A DNA stretch of 64,000 bases from Coriobacteriaceae bacterium (GTDB lineage Bacteria; Actinomycetota; Coriobacteriia; Coriobacteriales; Coriobacteriaceae). Shown one piece after another: positions 33,236 through 42,562 of the stretch. A model generated the notes under the pieces. That model saw only the letters and a list, made by a program, of their open reading frames with translations, was not told the DNA's origin and made no database searches. Each line of letters opens with the position of its first letter. The stretch's first letter is position 1. The translations under genes and the position numbers were made by a program. Where the stretch lies: positions 2,232,001 through 2,296,000 of the forward strand of contig DAJPFV010000001.1 of the NCBI GenBank assembly GCA_025993015.1, read 5' to 3'.

Positions 33236-34528
33236 ATGTCCGGAAAGAGGAAGAAGGGTTCCGCGAAAGCGGCCCCGAGGGCCTACGGAAGGCTCACGAG
33301 GCACGAGCGGGACACGGTCCAGAGGATGCTGGAGCGCAGGGCCTCGTGCAGGGAGATCGCGAGGGAGCTGGGCAGGTCGCCCTCGACGGTGAGCGCCGAG
33401 GTGGCGTCGCACAGGTTCGTGACGGCGCCGAAGCCCAGGCGCGGCGAGCGCGTGGGCGCCGACACCGACCTGTCGTCGGCCTGCCCGCGCCTGGCGGCGT
33501 GGCCGCGCTGCTGCAACGGGTGCGGCCGCTACCGCGCGGTGGGCTGCAAGCGCCGCCCGCACGTCTTCTACGAGGCCCGCGCCGCGCAGCTGTGCGCCGA
33601 CTCGGTGCTCGTCTCGTCCAGGCGCGGGATCGACGCCGACGAGCCGGCCGCGGCGGCGAGGCTGGAGGCCATCAGGGACTGCCTGCGCCGGGGGCTCTCG
33701 CCCGAGCAGATGGCGGCGCGCAACGGCGGGCCGGTGGACCTGTCTCCCTCGACCATCTACCGCTGGGTCGCGGCGGGCTACGACGGCATGACCAACATGG
33801 AGCTCAGGCGCAAGGTCGGCTACAGGCCGAGGAGGCGCGCCGCCGTCCGGGCGGCCACGCGCCACTCCGCCCGCAGGTCATACGCCGCGTTCCTCGCCCT
33901 CGGGGAGGACGCGTGCGCCGCGGCCTGGGAGATGGACACCGTCGAGGGCGCCCGGGAGGACTCGGCCTGCCTGCTCACGCTACTGCACCGCCCCAGCAGG
34001 CTGCAGCTCGCGCTGCCGCTGGGCGGGAAGACCGCCGGGTGCGTCGCGGCCGCCCTGGAGGGCGTCCGGGCGGTCCTCGGCGCCGACGGGGCGCGCCGCG
34101 TGTTCCGCGCCGTGCTCACCGACAACGGCGCGGAGTTCGCCGACGAGGCCGCGGTCGCGGCCCTCCTCGGCGAGGGGCCCGGCGAGACGAGGCTGTTCTA
34201 CTGCGACCCCAGGCGGAGCGACCAGAAGGGCGCCTGCGAGCGCAACCACGTCGAGATAAGGAAGCTGCTGCCCAAGGGCGCCGGCCTCAGGTTCGACCGG
34301 CTCTCCCCGGCCGACATGGCGCTCGCCATGTCGCACGTGAACTCCGAGCCCCGCGGCGCGCTCGGCTTCTCGACGCCCGCGCGCGCCTTCAGGGCGATGC
34401 TCGGGGACGATGCGGCGGCGCTGCTTGACGCCTACGGCGTGGAGGATGTGCCTCTGGCCGAGCTCGACCTGACGCCGGGACTCATCGAGAGGGCGCGCGC
34501 AGAGAGGGGCGATGCCCCGCTGGCCTAG
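33236..34528 (+). CDS. IS30-family transposase
   Basis: 430 aa from MSGKRKKG, chosen because GGAGG lies 5 bases upstream. An N-terminal helix-turn-helix (YGRLTRHERDTVQRMLER, CREIARELGRSPSTVSAEV) is followed by the DDE catalytic domain: WEMDTVEG (first Asp), LTDNGAEF (second Asp) and SDQKGACERNHVEIRK (Glu). Nothing suggests truncation, so the element may still be active. Confidence 0.92.
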   Translation: MSGKRKKGSAKAAPRAYGRLTRHERDTVQRMLERRASCREIARELGRSPSTVSAEVASHRFVTAPKPRRGERVGADTDLSSACPRLAAWPRCCNGCGRYRAVGCKRRPHVFYEARAAQLCADSVLVSSRRGIDADEPAAAARLEAIRDCLRRGLSPEQMAARNGGPVDLSPSTIYRWVAAGYDGMTNMELRRKVGYRPRRRAAVRAATRHSARRSYAAFLALGEDACAAAWEMDTVEGAREDSACLLTLLHRPSRLQLALPLGGKTAGCVAAALEGVRAVLGADGARRVFRAVLTDNGAEFADEAAVAALLGEGPGETRLFYCDPRRSDQKGACERNHVEIRKLLPKGAGLRFDRLSPADMALAMSHVNSEPRGALGFSTPARAFRAMLGDDAAALLDAYGVEDVPLAELDLTPGLIERARAERGDAPLA

Positions 34529-34658
34529 CCTGAAGGCAAAACGGAATAGACTGACCGACCGTCCGGCTGAGTCTGGGAAGAGGTGCCGGGCGGAGGGCGG
34601 AGCATGGCCACCGGACCCATCGAAACACATCTCCACCGTTCCTTCAACTGGGAAAACG

Positions 34659-34692
34659 GCGCCCCCGGGGCCCGGATGGGGCCTCGGGGGCG
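34659..34692 (+). terminator. GC-rich hairpin after the transposase
   Basis: CGCCCCCGGGGCC and GGGGCCTCGGGGGCG pair over about 14 bp with one mismatch. No clear T run follows, so termination is probable rather than certain. Confidence 0.5.
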
Positions 34693-34754
34693 TTCGGCTA
34701 GCTGCGGGAACGGCCTGTCCGCCTAATGTGTTCGGCTGAGATCGGAAATCAACC

Positions 34755-34767
34755 GAGAGCCTTTTTT
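34755..34767. repeat. 13-bp direct repeat, right of IS30 element
   Basis: Second copy of GAGAGCCTTTTTT, identical to 33105-33117. Confidence 0.85.
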
Positions 34768-34991
34768 ATTGAATGACCCAATGATGAGGATTTAAACCAC
34801 TGTCCAACTTGCCTCATCTCGCATCGAAGGGTTTCCTTTATGTCCCCTTTATGCAAGATATCGGGCTCAATGTGATAGTCGACAAAAACCACCTGATGAC
34901 CCAAGGATTCAATCATTCTTTTTAGTGAATAGGCTTGCAAGAAAGACCCGTAATTGGGAACTCGGTGCATTGTCATAATTCCAACGAGCAT
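34755..34991 (-). pseudogene. Polysaccharide pyruvyl transferase, 5' part
   Basis: 79 codons from MLVGIMTMHRVPNYGSFLQ to GHSIKKAL, the N-terminal region of the pyruvyl transferase family. After AL the frame enters the IS and stops. The ATG lies one base after the wzy stop and has CGGAGA upstream. The remaining 299 codons are at 32205-33104. Confidence 0.85.
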
Positions 34992-34992
34992 A

Positions 34993-36156
34993 TTATTTCT
35001 CCGTAGCATCAAAACCGTGCAAAGCTCCGCAAACCAAAGCAATGCCAAAAGCGAATTGGAAGGAAAGGTTGATCTCCACAGATGAACCGAGAACCATGCA
35101 AAGCAAAAAGGCGTAAATGCCAAAAAGGTTTTTGTTCTGAACCGGTTTTCCGAGAAGAGACGTAAATAAACCTGCGAAATAGACCGTAGTGCCCAAGATT
35201 CCACACTGGGTTATAAGGTGAAACAATCCGTTTTGCGCGTTACCGTAGCCAAAAGTGATTCGGTAAATATCGGTAAGGTATCCCCACCCGAAAATAGGCT
35301 TCATTGCAACCAGATCAAAAGTGACGGCGTATAGCTGCTCACGTCCAGTCATATTTGGATTCTTATGCAAAACATTGACTACAAAATTCTGAAACTCAGG
35401 CATTTGGAATAGATTTGCTTGTCCCCAAATGAGAATGTTCAAAACAACAACAGAGGCTGCTAGAAACAAAGGGTTCGCGATAACGAATCGAGTTTTAGCG
35501 GGAACAAACGTCAAAGCAAGCATAGCGACCATCATCATGGCACCTGTGCTTGAGCCAGAAAAATACGACATAAAGGCGCCTATGATCACGATAATGCGAT
35601 TTAAAGTAATCTTATCTCTGTAGCAAACGAGCATAAGACCAGAAAGCAGACAATGCGCGTAGGATACTATGAACTTATTTCCGATTAGGTACACCGTACT
35701 GGAATCAGAGCGATTGTAGGGCAAAACAACCATCATTAAATCGTTGAGTAAGATCGCAACAATAAAGATGACGAGCACGCGTTTCAGAACAATCTCGGTG
35801 GAAAGGCGACAGCACGCATCAACATAGACAAGAATGACGGCAACGATTCCCATTCCAAACATGAATCCGGAAAAGGACCAAGTCGGACTATGGGTATTAA
35901 TCCAGGTCGAGTACGCCATAAGCGCAGAGAATGCGCTAAGGAGCATCATGACAATTGGAATGCTCTTACAACAAAGAATGTTCTTTAAGACAAGATACGC
36001 AATTAAGCCATAGCGAACCAACGAGTACGCTCCGCCGCCACTGCCATCCGTCGGAGCGAAAAAGAGTAAGGTCGCTAACACGATGTCTATATCCTTGATG
36101 GTGACATCAGCAAGAGTTTTTCGCTTAATGGAAACGGTTGCAGCATCATTACACAT
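34993..36156 (-). CDS. wzy: Wzy-type O-antigen/capsule polymerase
   Basis: 387 aa with about ten membrane segments and a large outer loop (about residues 255-320: NPNMTGREQLYAVTFDLV, GWGYLTDIYR) of the O-antigen ligase/polymerase pattern. It would join repeat units on the outer face of the membrane. It overlaps the previous glycosyltransferase by 8 bp. Confidence 0.75.
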   Translation of the reverse strand: MCNDAATVSIKRKTLADVTIKDIDIVLATLLFFAPTDGSGGGAYSLVRYGLIAYLVLKNILCCKSIPIVMMLLSAFSALMAYSTWINTHSPTWSFSGFMFGMGIVAVILVYVDACCRLSTEIVLKRVLVIFIVAILLNDLMMVVLPYNRSDSSTVYLIGNKFIVSYAHCLLSGLMLVCYRDKITLNRIIVIIGAFMSYFSGSSTGAMMMVAMLALTFVPAKTRFVIANPLFLAASVVVLNILIWGQANLFQMPEFQNFVVNVLHKNPNMTGREQLYAVTFDLVAMKPIFGWGYLTDIYRITFGYGNAQNGLFHLITQCGILGTTVYFAGLFTSLLGKPVQNKNLFGIYAFLLCMVLGSSVEINLSFQFAFGIALVCGALHGFDATEK

Positions 36157-37150
36157 AGCGCTTTACCCCGTTTCTAACCTGACGGGCTAGCCAGAATAGG
36201 CGGTAAAGATGCATACGAGTGGCAAAGACGCGCGCAATTTCAACTTTTTTGTGTCCACCAAGCGTAACGTAGCTTTGGAAACAATGACGGAATAGGCCCC
36301 AATAAGCGCTGTAATCCTCGCCCCATTCTTTTCTCGCTCCCGGGGAGCAAATCATGCACTCAATCATTCCTGCCATTTGTGCGCAGCAATAGGAGTTGAT
36401 GTCCATAGAAAAATCAGGCTTGTATTTCTCTACCCAAGCTGTCATCTCCCGACAGTTATGCATAACATCAAATTTTTTATGGCTGTAGGTTGACTTGCTG
36501 ATACTTCCGGTACGAAAAACGTAGTGGTACAGACATTTCCCCACATGAACGACATCGCTACAGCGATCGAGCAGTTGCAAAATAATGGCTGCGTCCTCGC
36601 TTATGCGTCCATAGGGATAGCGGATTTCGTCAAACAGCTCACGACGATAAAGTTTATCACACGCAGATACATCAATAATGTTACCGAGTAAAGTCTCCTT
36701 CATAGCGTCTGCGGAATTAAACCTCATCACTTCGGGTGTTGTGTATTCATTTTTAACAGTGTCTCCCATATGCACATATCTACCACATGTGACCATAGAC
36801 ACTTCATCATCGACCATTCCGGCCAAAAGTGTTTCGTACATATCGGGCTCGATATAATCGTCGCTATCAACAAAACCAAGGTATTTACCCTCGGCAACAT
36901 CGATACCGGCATTTCTGGCAGAGGACAATCCGCCGTTCTGCTTATGTATAACGCAGATGCGGGAATCACGGTCTGCCCAGGCGTCACAAAGCTCACCACT
37001 CAAGTCAGTCGATCCATCATCAACAAGAATAATTTGTAGATCACTGATCGTTTGACCCACAAGGCTCTCAACGCACCTATTTAATTCCTCCTCGACGTTA
37101 TAGACGGGAACAACAATTGTTACAACGGGTCTATTATTGTTCATATTCAT
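36149..37150 (-). CDS. Family 2 glycosyltransferase
   Basis: 333 aa, cytosolic GT-A fold: VTIVVPVYNVEEELNRCVES, ILVDDGSTDLSGELCD, NGGLSSARNAGID and the DSD metal site in GFVDSDDYIEPDM. The sugar transferred is unknown. It lies between an acyltransferase gene (2-bp gap) and wzy (8-bp overlap). Confidence 0.9.
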   Translation of the reverse strand: MNMNNNRPVVTIVVPVYNVEEELNRCVESLVGQTISDLQIILVDDGSTDLSGELCDAWADRDSRICVIHKQNGGLSSARNAGIDVAEGKYLGFVDSDDYIEPDMYETLLAGMVDDEVSMVTCGRYVHMGDTVKNEYTTPEVMRFNSADAMKETLLGNIIDVSACDKLYRRELFDEIRYPYGRISEDAAIILQLLDRCSDVVHVGKCLYHYVFRTGSISKSTYSHKKFDVMHNCREMTAWVEKYKPDFSMDINSYCCAQMAGMIECMICSPGARKEWGEDYSAYWGLFRHCFQSYVTLGGHKKVEIARVFATRMHLYRLFWLARQVRNGVKRYV

Positions 37151-37152
37151 GG

Positions 37153-37863
37153 TTACTCCACTTCGGCCTTGTCGCAGCAGGCAAGGAACTGCTCAAAGCT
37201 ATTAAATTGTCTCGGTGTTGCTAAAATCGCTTCGCTTTTGTCGTAAGTTCCCATGAGACTCATTTGAAAAACATAGCTGTCGTTAAGTCGATCAGGGGTG
37301 GCCCACAAAAAGAAATACTCCTTCATTTCCTCTGCATGAGGATCGCGCTTGAAACGACGACGAAAACGGGCTACGTAGTCTTTCGCCTCGTCCAGTTGGG
37401 CTGACGCACGCTTCTCACGGTAGCGCTCTAATGAGCAAACCTTCTTTGCGGGAACGCCTGCATAAACAGAATCGTGCTCTAGCCTCCCGCTGACGACGGA
37501 GTGCGCTCCGACGATCACGTTGTCCTCGATGGTCGTGCCGCACAAGATTGTGCACGACCATCCAATGAATACATTGTTCCCAATGGTCACATGTTTTTGG
37601 TTTCCGAAAACCTCCCCCGTTTTTCCCTTAATTACCCCCCAAGAATAATCATGCGTCAGGATTGTAGATGGACCCGTAATCTTTACATGGTCACCGATGG
37701 TGATTAGATGTGGATTTTGAATATCAACCGTCATTTCTTTGGGGCAATAAAAAGTCACATCGTCCCCAATGGCAACGCCTAATTTTCTCAAACGGCTAAT
37801 CAGTAAATCGTTATTGAGAAAAATAGAATTATATAAAGTCTTTAGTCCATCAATTAAAGCCAT
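37153..37863 (-). CDS. Hexapeptide-repeat acyltransferase (capsule modification)
   Basis: 236 aa. Left-handed beta-helix repeats from about residue 25 to 140 (AIGDDVTFYCP, TIGDHVKITGPS, TIGNNVFIGWSC, VIVGAHSVVSG) followed by VYAGVPAKKV mark a LbH acetyltransferase. The last ~85 residues form a separate helical region not usual in the short members. Likely O- or N-acetylates a capsule sugar. Confidence 0.8.
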   Translation of the reverse strand: MALIDGLKTLYNSIFLNNDLLISRLRKLGVAIGDDVTFYCPKEMTVDIQNPHLITIGDHVKITGPSTILTHDYSWGVIKGKTGEVFGNQKHVTIGNNVFIGWSCTILCGTTIEDNVIVGAHSVVSGRLEHDSVYAGVPAKKVCSLERYREKRASAQLDEAKDYVARFRRRFKRDPHAEEMKEYFFLWATPDRLNDSYVFQMSLMGTYDKSEAILATPRQFNSFEQFLACCDKAEVE

Positions 37864-37878
37864 GTTCGAGCCTCCAAT

Positions 37879-38916
37879 CTAGAAAACCCCAGACGAAGCG
37901 GCCATATAGAGAATACTCGCGGCACGCCGCCTCAGCAGTTCCACAAAGACTCTCTGTGTAAAGCCGAGTCTCTCGCATGGATAGTCGCTTATCACCTTTG
38001 ACAGGCGACTATCACTCGCCATTCTTCGTATAGCATCGCAGGCATCACGTCGGCTCTTACCGCTTACGCGAGGCACTTCCTGCGAGATACACATCTTCAT
38101 ATTGATAAATAAGGTCTTTTTTAATCTCAAAACGCATTCCGCTTCCGAGGGCGAGTCCGCCACGAGTCGAAGAGCGTAGTCGTAGAAAATAAGGCTGGCA
38201 TCGAAGCGATCTGGTCTATACGAAGTACTAAGTGACGAAAGATTCGTTCGGTACGAATACCCCACGCTGCTCGTTGTCACCACCTTGTTGCTAGTCCGGA
38301 GGTACTTGTATTTAAAGACGAAGTCTTCGCTGATTACCTCGCGCTCTGAGGGAAAGCGCAGGGTATGTTCGTCTATGTTTTTCATTGCGAACATAGACGA
38401 ACATACCGACATTGGAATCGAATCGGACATCTCGGGGGTGCTGCCGCACACACGGGGTACAAGCCTCTTTGCTAGCTCGTCGCCCTCCCACACGGCGTCC
38501 TCGAGCTTGAACTCAAACTGGGGACTTCCTTTATCATCTCGCTTGGTGAAACCACCAAGAACACAATCCGCCCCGGTGTCCTCAATGGCTCGGGCGAACG
38601 TCTCAACCATGTCGGATTCGAGCCAGTCATCCGAGTCAACGAACATTACGTGCGTTGACTCAGGACGCAGGTTGTCAAGTCCCGTGTTACGCGCGAAACC
38701 AAGCCCTGCGTTCTCCTTATGCACTGTCCGCACGCAATCGTTCTCAGAGGAGAGCCGATCACACAGCTCGCTCGACCCGTCGGTCGAGCCGTCGTCGACG
38801 AGCAGCACCTCGAAAACTGAATACGACTGTTCCAGAATTGAGCGGACGCACTGCTCGAGGTAACACTCAACGTTGTACACGGGCACGATAAGGGTTATGT
38901 TCAGCTTTTGATCCAC
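37879..38916 (-). CDS. Family 2 glycosyltransferase
   Basis: 345 aa with a GTG start (38914-38916). ITLIVPVYNVECYLEQCV, VLLVDDGSTDGSSELCD, NAGLGFARNTGLD and MFVDSDDWLE define a GT2 domain in the first half; the rest is a helical acceptor region. Specificity unknown. Confidence 0.88.
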   Translation of the reverse strand: MDQKLNITLIVPVYNVECYLEQCVRSILEQSYSVFEVLLVDDGSTDGSSELCDRLSSENDCVRTVHKENAGLGFARNTGLDNLRPESTHVMFVDSDDWLESDMVETFARAIEDTGADCVLGGFTKRDDKGSPQFEFKLEDAVWEGDELAKRLVPRVCGSTPEMSDSIPMSVCSSMFAMKNIDEHTLRFPSEREVISEDFVFKYKYLRTSNKVVTTSSVGYSYRTNLSSLSTSYRPDRFDASLIFYDYALRLVADSPSEAECVLRLKKTLFINMKMCISQEVPRVSGKSRRDACDAIRRMASDSRLSKVISDYPCERLGFTQRVFVELLRRRAASILYMAASSGVF

Positions 38917-38931
38917 GTTTAAGAAGGCTTC

Positions 38932-39486
38932 CTAGTCGTATCTCTTTATCAATCGAGCGGGCGCACCAGCGTACAGCGCACCCGACTCGTTAAGGTCGCA
39001 CGTGACAACAGAGTTCGCCGAGACGAGAGAGCGGCACGCAATCGAGCAACCGCGCGTAACGACCGCATTAGCGCAAAGCCAACAATGCTGACCAATCGAA
39101 ACCGGAGCGTGGATTAACTTTGAGCTAACCCCCCTACTGTCGAATTCGTGGTCGTGGTCGTAAATCTGGACATTGGGACCGAAGAACGTGTCAGCACCGA
39201 TGTGGGCGGATTCGACTACCGTCACTCGGCAGCCCTCGTTCATGTAGACGCCGTCTTCCAGCACTAAAGTTGCGCCTTTATTAACCTGTACGAAGCACTC
39301 GGGGCTCAAATAAACGCCCGCACCGATGCTGAGGGAAGCGCCCTCGCCCAATATCACCCGTGCGCCCTTGCCCAGGTACAATGGTTTGCCTGAGGCGATC
39401 TTGAGCCGATTTCCGGTCACAACGCGCACCTTGGCAACCCGCAGGGCGGAAGCGCCCCATTTAAGCGCCTTAGCAATCTTGTTCAT
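38932..39486 (-). CDS. Hexapeptide-repeat acetyltransferase
   Basis: 184 aa, left-handed beta-helix throughout (ARVILGEGASLSIGAGVYL, VYMNEGCRVTVVESAHIG) with the catalytic-loop style IYDHDHEFD, and CWLCANAVVTRGCSI, ending GAPARLIKRYD. This is the CysE/LacA/NodL group. It overlaps the licD-like stop by 17 bp. Confidence 0.82.
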   Translation of the reverse strand: MNKIAKALKWGASALRVAKVRVVTGNRLKIASGKPLYLGKGARVILGEGASLSIGAGVYLSPECFVQVNKGATLVLEDGVYMNEGCRVTVVESAHIGADTFFGPNVQIYDHDHEFDSRGVSSKLIHAPVSIGQHCWLCANAVVTRGCSIACRSLVSANSVVTCDLNESGALYAGAPARLIKRYD

Positions 39487-40345
39487 CGGTGCTTCCGCTA
39501 CTCGTAGGGTCGAAGTTGCTGGAAGCGCTGACGCGCCAGGCCTTCAACTCATGCGCAATACGTTTGTCGGCAGGTGGAAGTGACATATAGTCCCCGTACA
39601 TTATAGAGAGATAGCGATCCGCATCCTCAAAGCCAAAGAACCGTTCGTTTTCGAATTCGTATTCAACCAAGTTGCTAAACAGGCTTGCGGGGAAAACCTC
39701 CAGCGACTGGCTGACCGCCCAAGCCAGATTGGCAGCAGTGCCGATAGTCGAAAAGCAACCGTTATCCGTCATCGTTCTTAGCTTACCGAGAGCCCACTGT
39801 TGCAGAGGGGTGTGCCTGGCAAACGCGCCGAAGACGGTTTTGAAGCAGCCAGCAACTCCTGGCTGTCCCGAGCTCCATCTTGATGCTTGGAACAGGTACT
39901 TATATCGAACTGCTGCATCCCAGGCCTTGCTGGCTTCGGCTTCACTTTCGAAAGAAACAATCGGAAAGATATCGATCCACACATATTCGCGGATTCCCTC
40001 TGCAATGAATGCAGACTTTACCTCAATGCTGGTATCCACCAGTTTTTCAAAAGGAATTGCAGCTGAACCTTTAAGGTTCAGCTGACTGGCAAGCCCAACA
40101 TGGGATTGCTTCGCTCCAGTACGGGAGGCGAAGCCAGCCAGAAACTTCCTGTAGTCCTCAACGGGCATGACGACATCGATATCATCATCCCAGGGAATGA
40201 ACCCCTTGTGCCTAACCGCACCGAGAAGAGTGCCGGAACCCAGTGAGTATCGCAGATTGTTCTCTCGACAATAGCAGTCGAAAATGCGAAGGAGGCGCAG
40301 CTCGGCAGCTTTCACCTCTTGCATGGATAAATACTCGGTCGTCAT
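39470..40345 (-). CDS. LicD-family phosphotransferase
   Basis: 291 aa. The signature SLGSGTLLGAVRHKGFIPWD followed by DDIDVVMP defines LicD, a nucleotidyltransferase-fold family that transfers phosphocholine, phosphoribitol or similar groups from CDP carriers to glycans. AAAGGAG precedes the ATG. A CDP donor could come from the cytidylyltransferase fusion at 26999-28381. Confidence 0.88.
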   Translation of the reverse strand: MTTEYLSMQEVKAAELRLLRIFDCYCRENNLRYSLGSGTLLGAVRHKGFIPWDDDIDVVMPVEDYRKFLAGFASRTGAKQSHVGLASQLNLKGSAAIPFEKLVDTSIEVKSAFIAEGIREYVWIDIFPIVSFESEAEASKAWDAAVRYKYLFQASRWSSGQPGVAGCFKTVFGAFARHTPLQQWALGKLRTMTDNGCFSTIGTAANLAWAVSQSLEVFPASLFSNLVEYEFENERFFGFEDADRYLSIMYGDYMSLPPADKRIAHELKAWRVSASSNFDPTSSGSTDEQDC

Positions 40346-40346
40346 A

Positions 40347-41456
40347 TTACGCTCCTTTAGTCATATTCCTATAGCGATCAGAGAGCTGCTCGTAGAGCGA
40401 CCTCGTGGTGTAACCCGCTTTATCAAGAAACGGAACATAGTCCGCCTCGGCAGTTAGTTCCCTTTTGCCGGCGCAGGTTTCCAGCAAATCAGCCCACTCC
40501 TTGTCGGAAAGCGAAAGTGCTGCGCGCTTGAGAAGGCCCGTCAAATCGGCCTCTTGGGTAACCGCGTCAGAGCTGAGGATGGGCAGTCCATTTGCCTGGG
40601 CCTCAATGAAGGCAATCGGTAGCCCCTCGTGGAAAGAGGGGGCAAGCAGCGCATCCATGGCGCTGTAGTACCTCCAGATATCGTCAACGGTACCGATGAA
40701 AACCGCCGATTCGCTCAGCCCCAATTTAGCCGCCTTCTCCTTCGCAAGGGGAAGTTCCTCGGCTTGGCCGAAGAGCAGAAGGCGGGAATCGGCCTCACTG
40801 GAGCGCAGCTGATTGAAGATATCGAGGGCGCGCAGGGTGTTTTTCGCAGGAATGCCTGCCCCGACAAACCCTATGACGGTGGCATTGCCCGGGATCCCAA
40901 GCCGATGTCTAACGGCAGCCCGGTCAGAGGACGAGAATCGGAATTTATCGGAATCGACCCCGTTGTGCACCAAGGCATAGCCAGCGCCCTGAAAGAGATA
41001 TTCACCTGCGACCTCGCTGCATGCCCAGCGCTCACTCGCCGACGGGAGAAACCTCTCTATCATGGCCACGTTGACCATATTCTTCAAACGCGAGGTGCTG
41101 CCAAGCGCGCTGTTGTGGCAGTGCACGATGCGCGAGGGAACTCCGGCTTTTTTGGCCTCAGAGGCGAAGACGAAGCCGAGCGCATTGTTCGTGTGAATCT
41201 GAACGATATCGAAACGGTGCTTCGATAGAAAAGCGCCAAGGCGCTTCGCCCCCAGAGTGCCAACCAGTAGCGGGCTGTAGCTATCGATTAAAGGACCGAA
41301 GAATCGCTCTCCAAACCTATCCCCTTCGACTCTTCCCACCGACAGCACACTCTGCTCGATATCAGGAGCCGGGCAATCGAGCATCGTGGAGACGAAGGTC
41401 CTCACCCCGCCCCTTCCGGGCCCCAGCTGTTGAATGATGTGCAGGACCCGAATCAT
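40347..41456 (-). CDS. Family 4 glycosyltransferase
   Basis: 369 aa GT-B fold: RVLHIIQQLGPGRGGVRTFV at the start, IVHCHNSALG, VHNGVDSDKF and the C-terminal donor motif PSFHEGLPIAFIEAQANGLP with the paired Glu. It overlaps the epimerase stop by 4 bp. Donor sugar unknown. Confidence 0.9.
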   Translation of the reverse strand: MIRVLHIIQQLGPGRGGVRTFVSTMLDCPAPDIEQSVLSVGRVEGDRFGERFFGPLIDSYSPLLVGTLGAKRLGAFLSKHRFDIVQIHTNNALGFVFASEAKKAGVPSRIVHCHNSALGSTSRLKNMVNVAMIERFLPSASERWACSEVAGEYLFQGAGYALVHNGVDSDKFRFSSSDRAAVRHRLGIPGNATVIGFVGAGIPAKNTLRALDIFNQLRSSEADSRLLLFGQAEELPLAKEKAAKLGLSESAVFIGTVDDIWRYYSAMDALLAPSFHEGLPIAFIEAQANGLPILSSDAVTQEADLTGLLKRAALSLSDKEWADLLETCAGKRELTAEADYVPFLDKAGYTTRSLYEQLSDRYRNMTKGA

Positions 41457-42562
41457 CGCGACCGGCCTGCCAGCACGTCCGCAATCCGCTCGCTCGCATG
41501 ACCATCACCGTAAGGATTCGAGGCGTGGCTCATGGCCGCGTACTCAGACTCGTCAGAGAGCAGGCGGCTGAACTCACGATAGATGACGTCCTCCTCGGTG
41601 CCCACGAGTTTCAGCGTGCCGGCCGCCACACCCTCGGGACGTTCGGTGGTGTCGCGCATCACAAGCACAGGCTTGCCCAGACTAGGCGCCTCCTCCTGGA
41701 TTCCCCCCGAGTCGGTCAGGATGAGGTGGCTCGCGGCCATGAAGTTGTGGAAGTCGAGAACCTCGAGCGGGTCGATGATGTGAAGTCGGTCGAAGCCGTC
41801 CAACTCCTCGTGCGCTGCCTTGCGGACGAGCGGGTTCATGTGGATGGGGTAGATCGCCTTGGTGTCGGGATGCTCCTCCATCACGCGGCGGATGGCGCGG
41901 AACATGCGGTGCATGGGCTCTCCCAGGTTCTCGCGGCGGTGCGCCGTGATGAGGATGAGGCGCGAGCCCTCCGCCCACTCGAGCTCGGGGTGGGAGTAGC
42001 CCTCGCTCACGGTGGTGCGCAGGGCGTCGATGCCGGTGTTGCCGGTGACCCAGATCTTGGACTCGGGCTTGCCCTCGGCGAGCAGGTTCTGCTTGCTGGC
42101 CTCCGTGGGGGCGAAGTAGTACTCGCTCACGATGTCGACGGCCTGGCGGTTGAACTCCTCGGGCCAGGGGCTGTAGATGTCGTGCGTGCGCAGGCCGGCC
42201 TCGACGTGCCCCACGGGGATCTGCAGGTAGAAGCATGCGAGTGCCGCGGCGAAGCTGGTCGTTGTGTCCCCGTGGACCAGGACCACGTCGGGCTTCTCGT
42301 CCTCGAGGACGGCCTTGAGCTTGAGAAGCACGTCGCACGTCACGTCGAACAGCGTCTGTCCCGGCTTCATGATCGCCAGGTCGTGGTCTGGGGTCACGTC
42401 GAAGACGCGCAGCACCTGGTCGAGCATCTCGCGGTGCTGGCCGGTCACGGTCACGACCGTCTCGAACTCATCCGAACGCGCCCTCAGCTCGTTGACGAGC
42501 GGGCACATCTTGATCGCCTCCGGGCGGGTTCCGAAGACGAGCATTACTTTCTTCTTAGACAT
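41453..42562 (-). CDS. wecB: UDP-N-acetylglucosamine 2-epimerase (non-hydrolysing)
   Basis: 369 aa. MLVFGTRPEAIKMCPLV, VTGQHREMLDQVL, VHGDTTTSFAAALACFY, HVEAGLRTHDIYSPWPEE, ITAHRRENLGE and LTDSGGIQEEAPSLGKP are the conserved WecB blocks. It interconverts UDP-GlcNAc and UDP-ManNAc in the cytosol. UDP-ManNAc is the usual donor of the adjacent WecG/TagA-type transferase, so the two form a coherent pair. Confidence 0.95.
   Translation of the reverse strand: MSKKKVMLVFGTRPEAIKMCPLVNELRARSDEFETVVTVTGQHREMLDQVLRVFDVTPDHDLAIMKPGQTLFDVTCDVLLKLKAVLEDEKPDVVLVHGDTTTSFAAALACFYLQIPVGHVEAGLRTHDIYSPWPEEFNRQAVDIVSEYYFAPTEASKQNLLAEGKPESKIWVTGNTGIDALRTTVSEGYSHPELEWAEGSRLILITAHRRENLGEPMHRMFRAIRRVMEEHPDTKAIYPIHMNPLVRKAAHEELDGFDRLHIIDPLEVLDFHNFMAASHLILTDSGGIQEEAPSLGKPVLVMRDTTERPEGVAAGTLKLVGTEEDVIYREFSRLLSDESEYAAMSHASNPYGDGHASERIADVLAGRSR

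Larger units (their letters stand above)
33118..34754 (+). mobile_element. IS30-family insertion sequence (about 1637 bp)
   Basis: Imperfect inverted repeats 33120-33144 and 34728-34752 match at 20 of 25 positions (TTGATT..CGA..TCA.CCGAACAC). One transposase gene fills the element. A 36-bp perfect palindrome lies just inside the left end and a GC-rich hairpin (34659-34692) just inside the right end. The element is flanked by 13-bp direct repeats and interrupts the pyruvyl transferase gene. Its GC content is far above that of the surrounding capsule genes. Confidence 0.92.

Noticed and set aside
33166..34428. Second long plus-strand frame across the IS30 transposase
   Set aside because: It lacks transposase motifs; the other frame carries the HTH and DDE residues and a good ribosome site.
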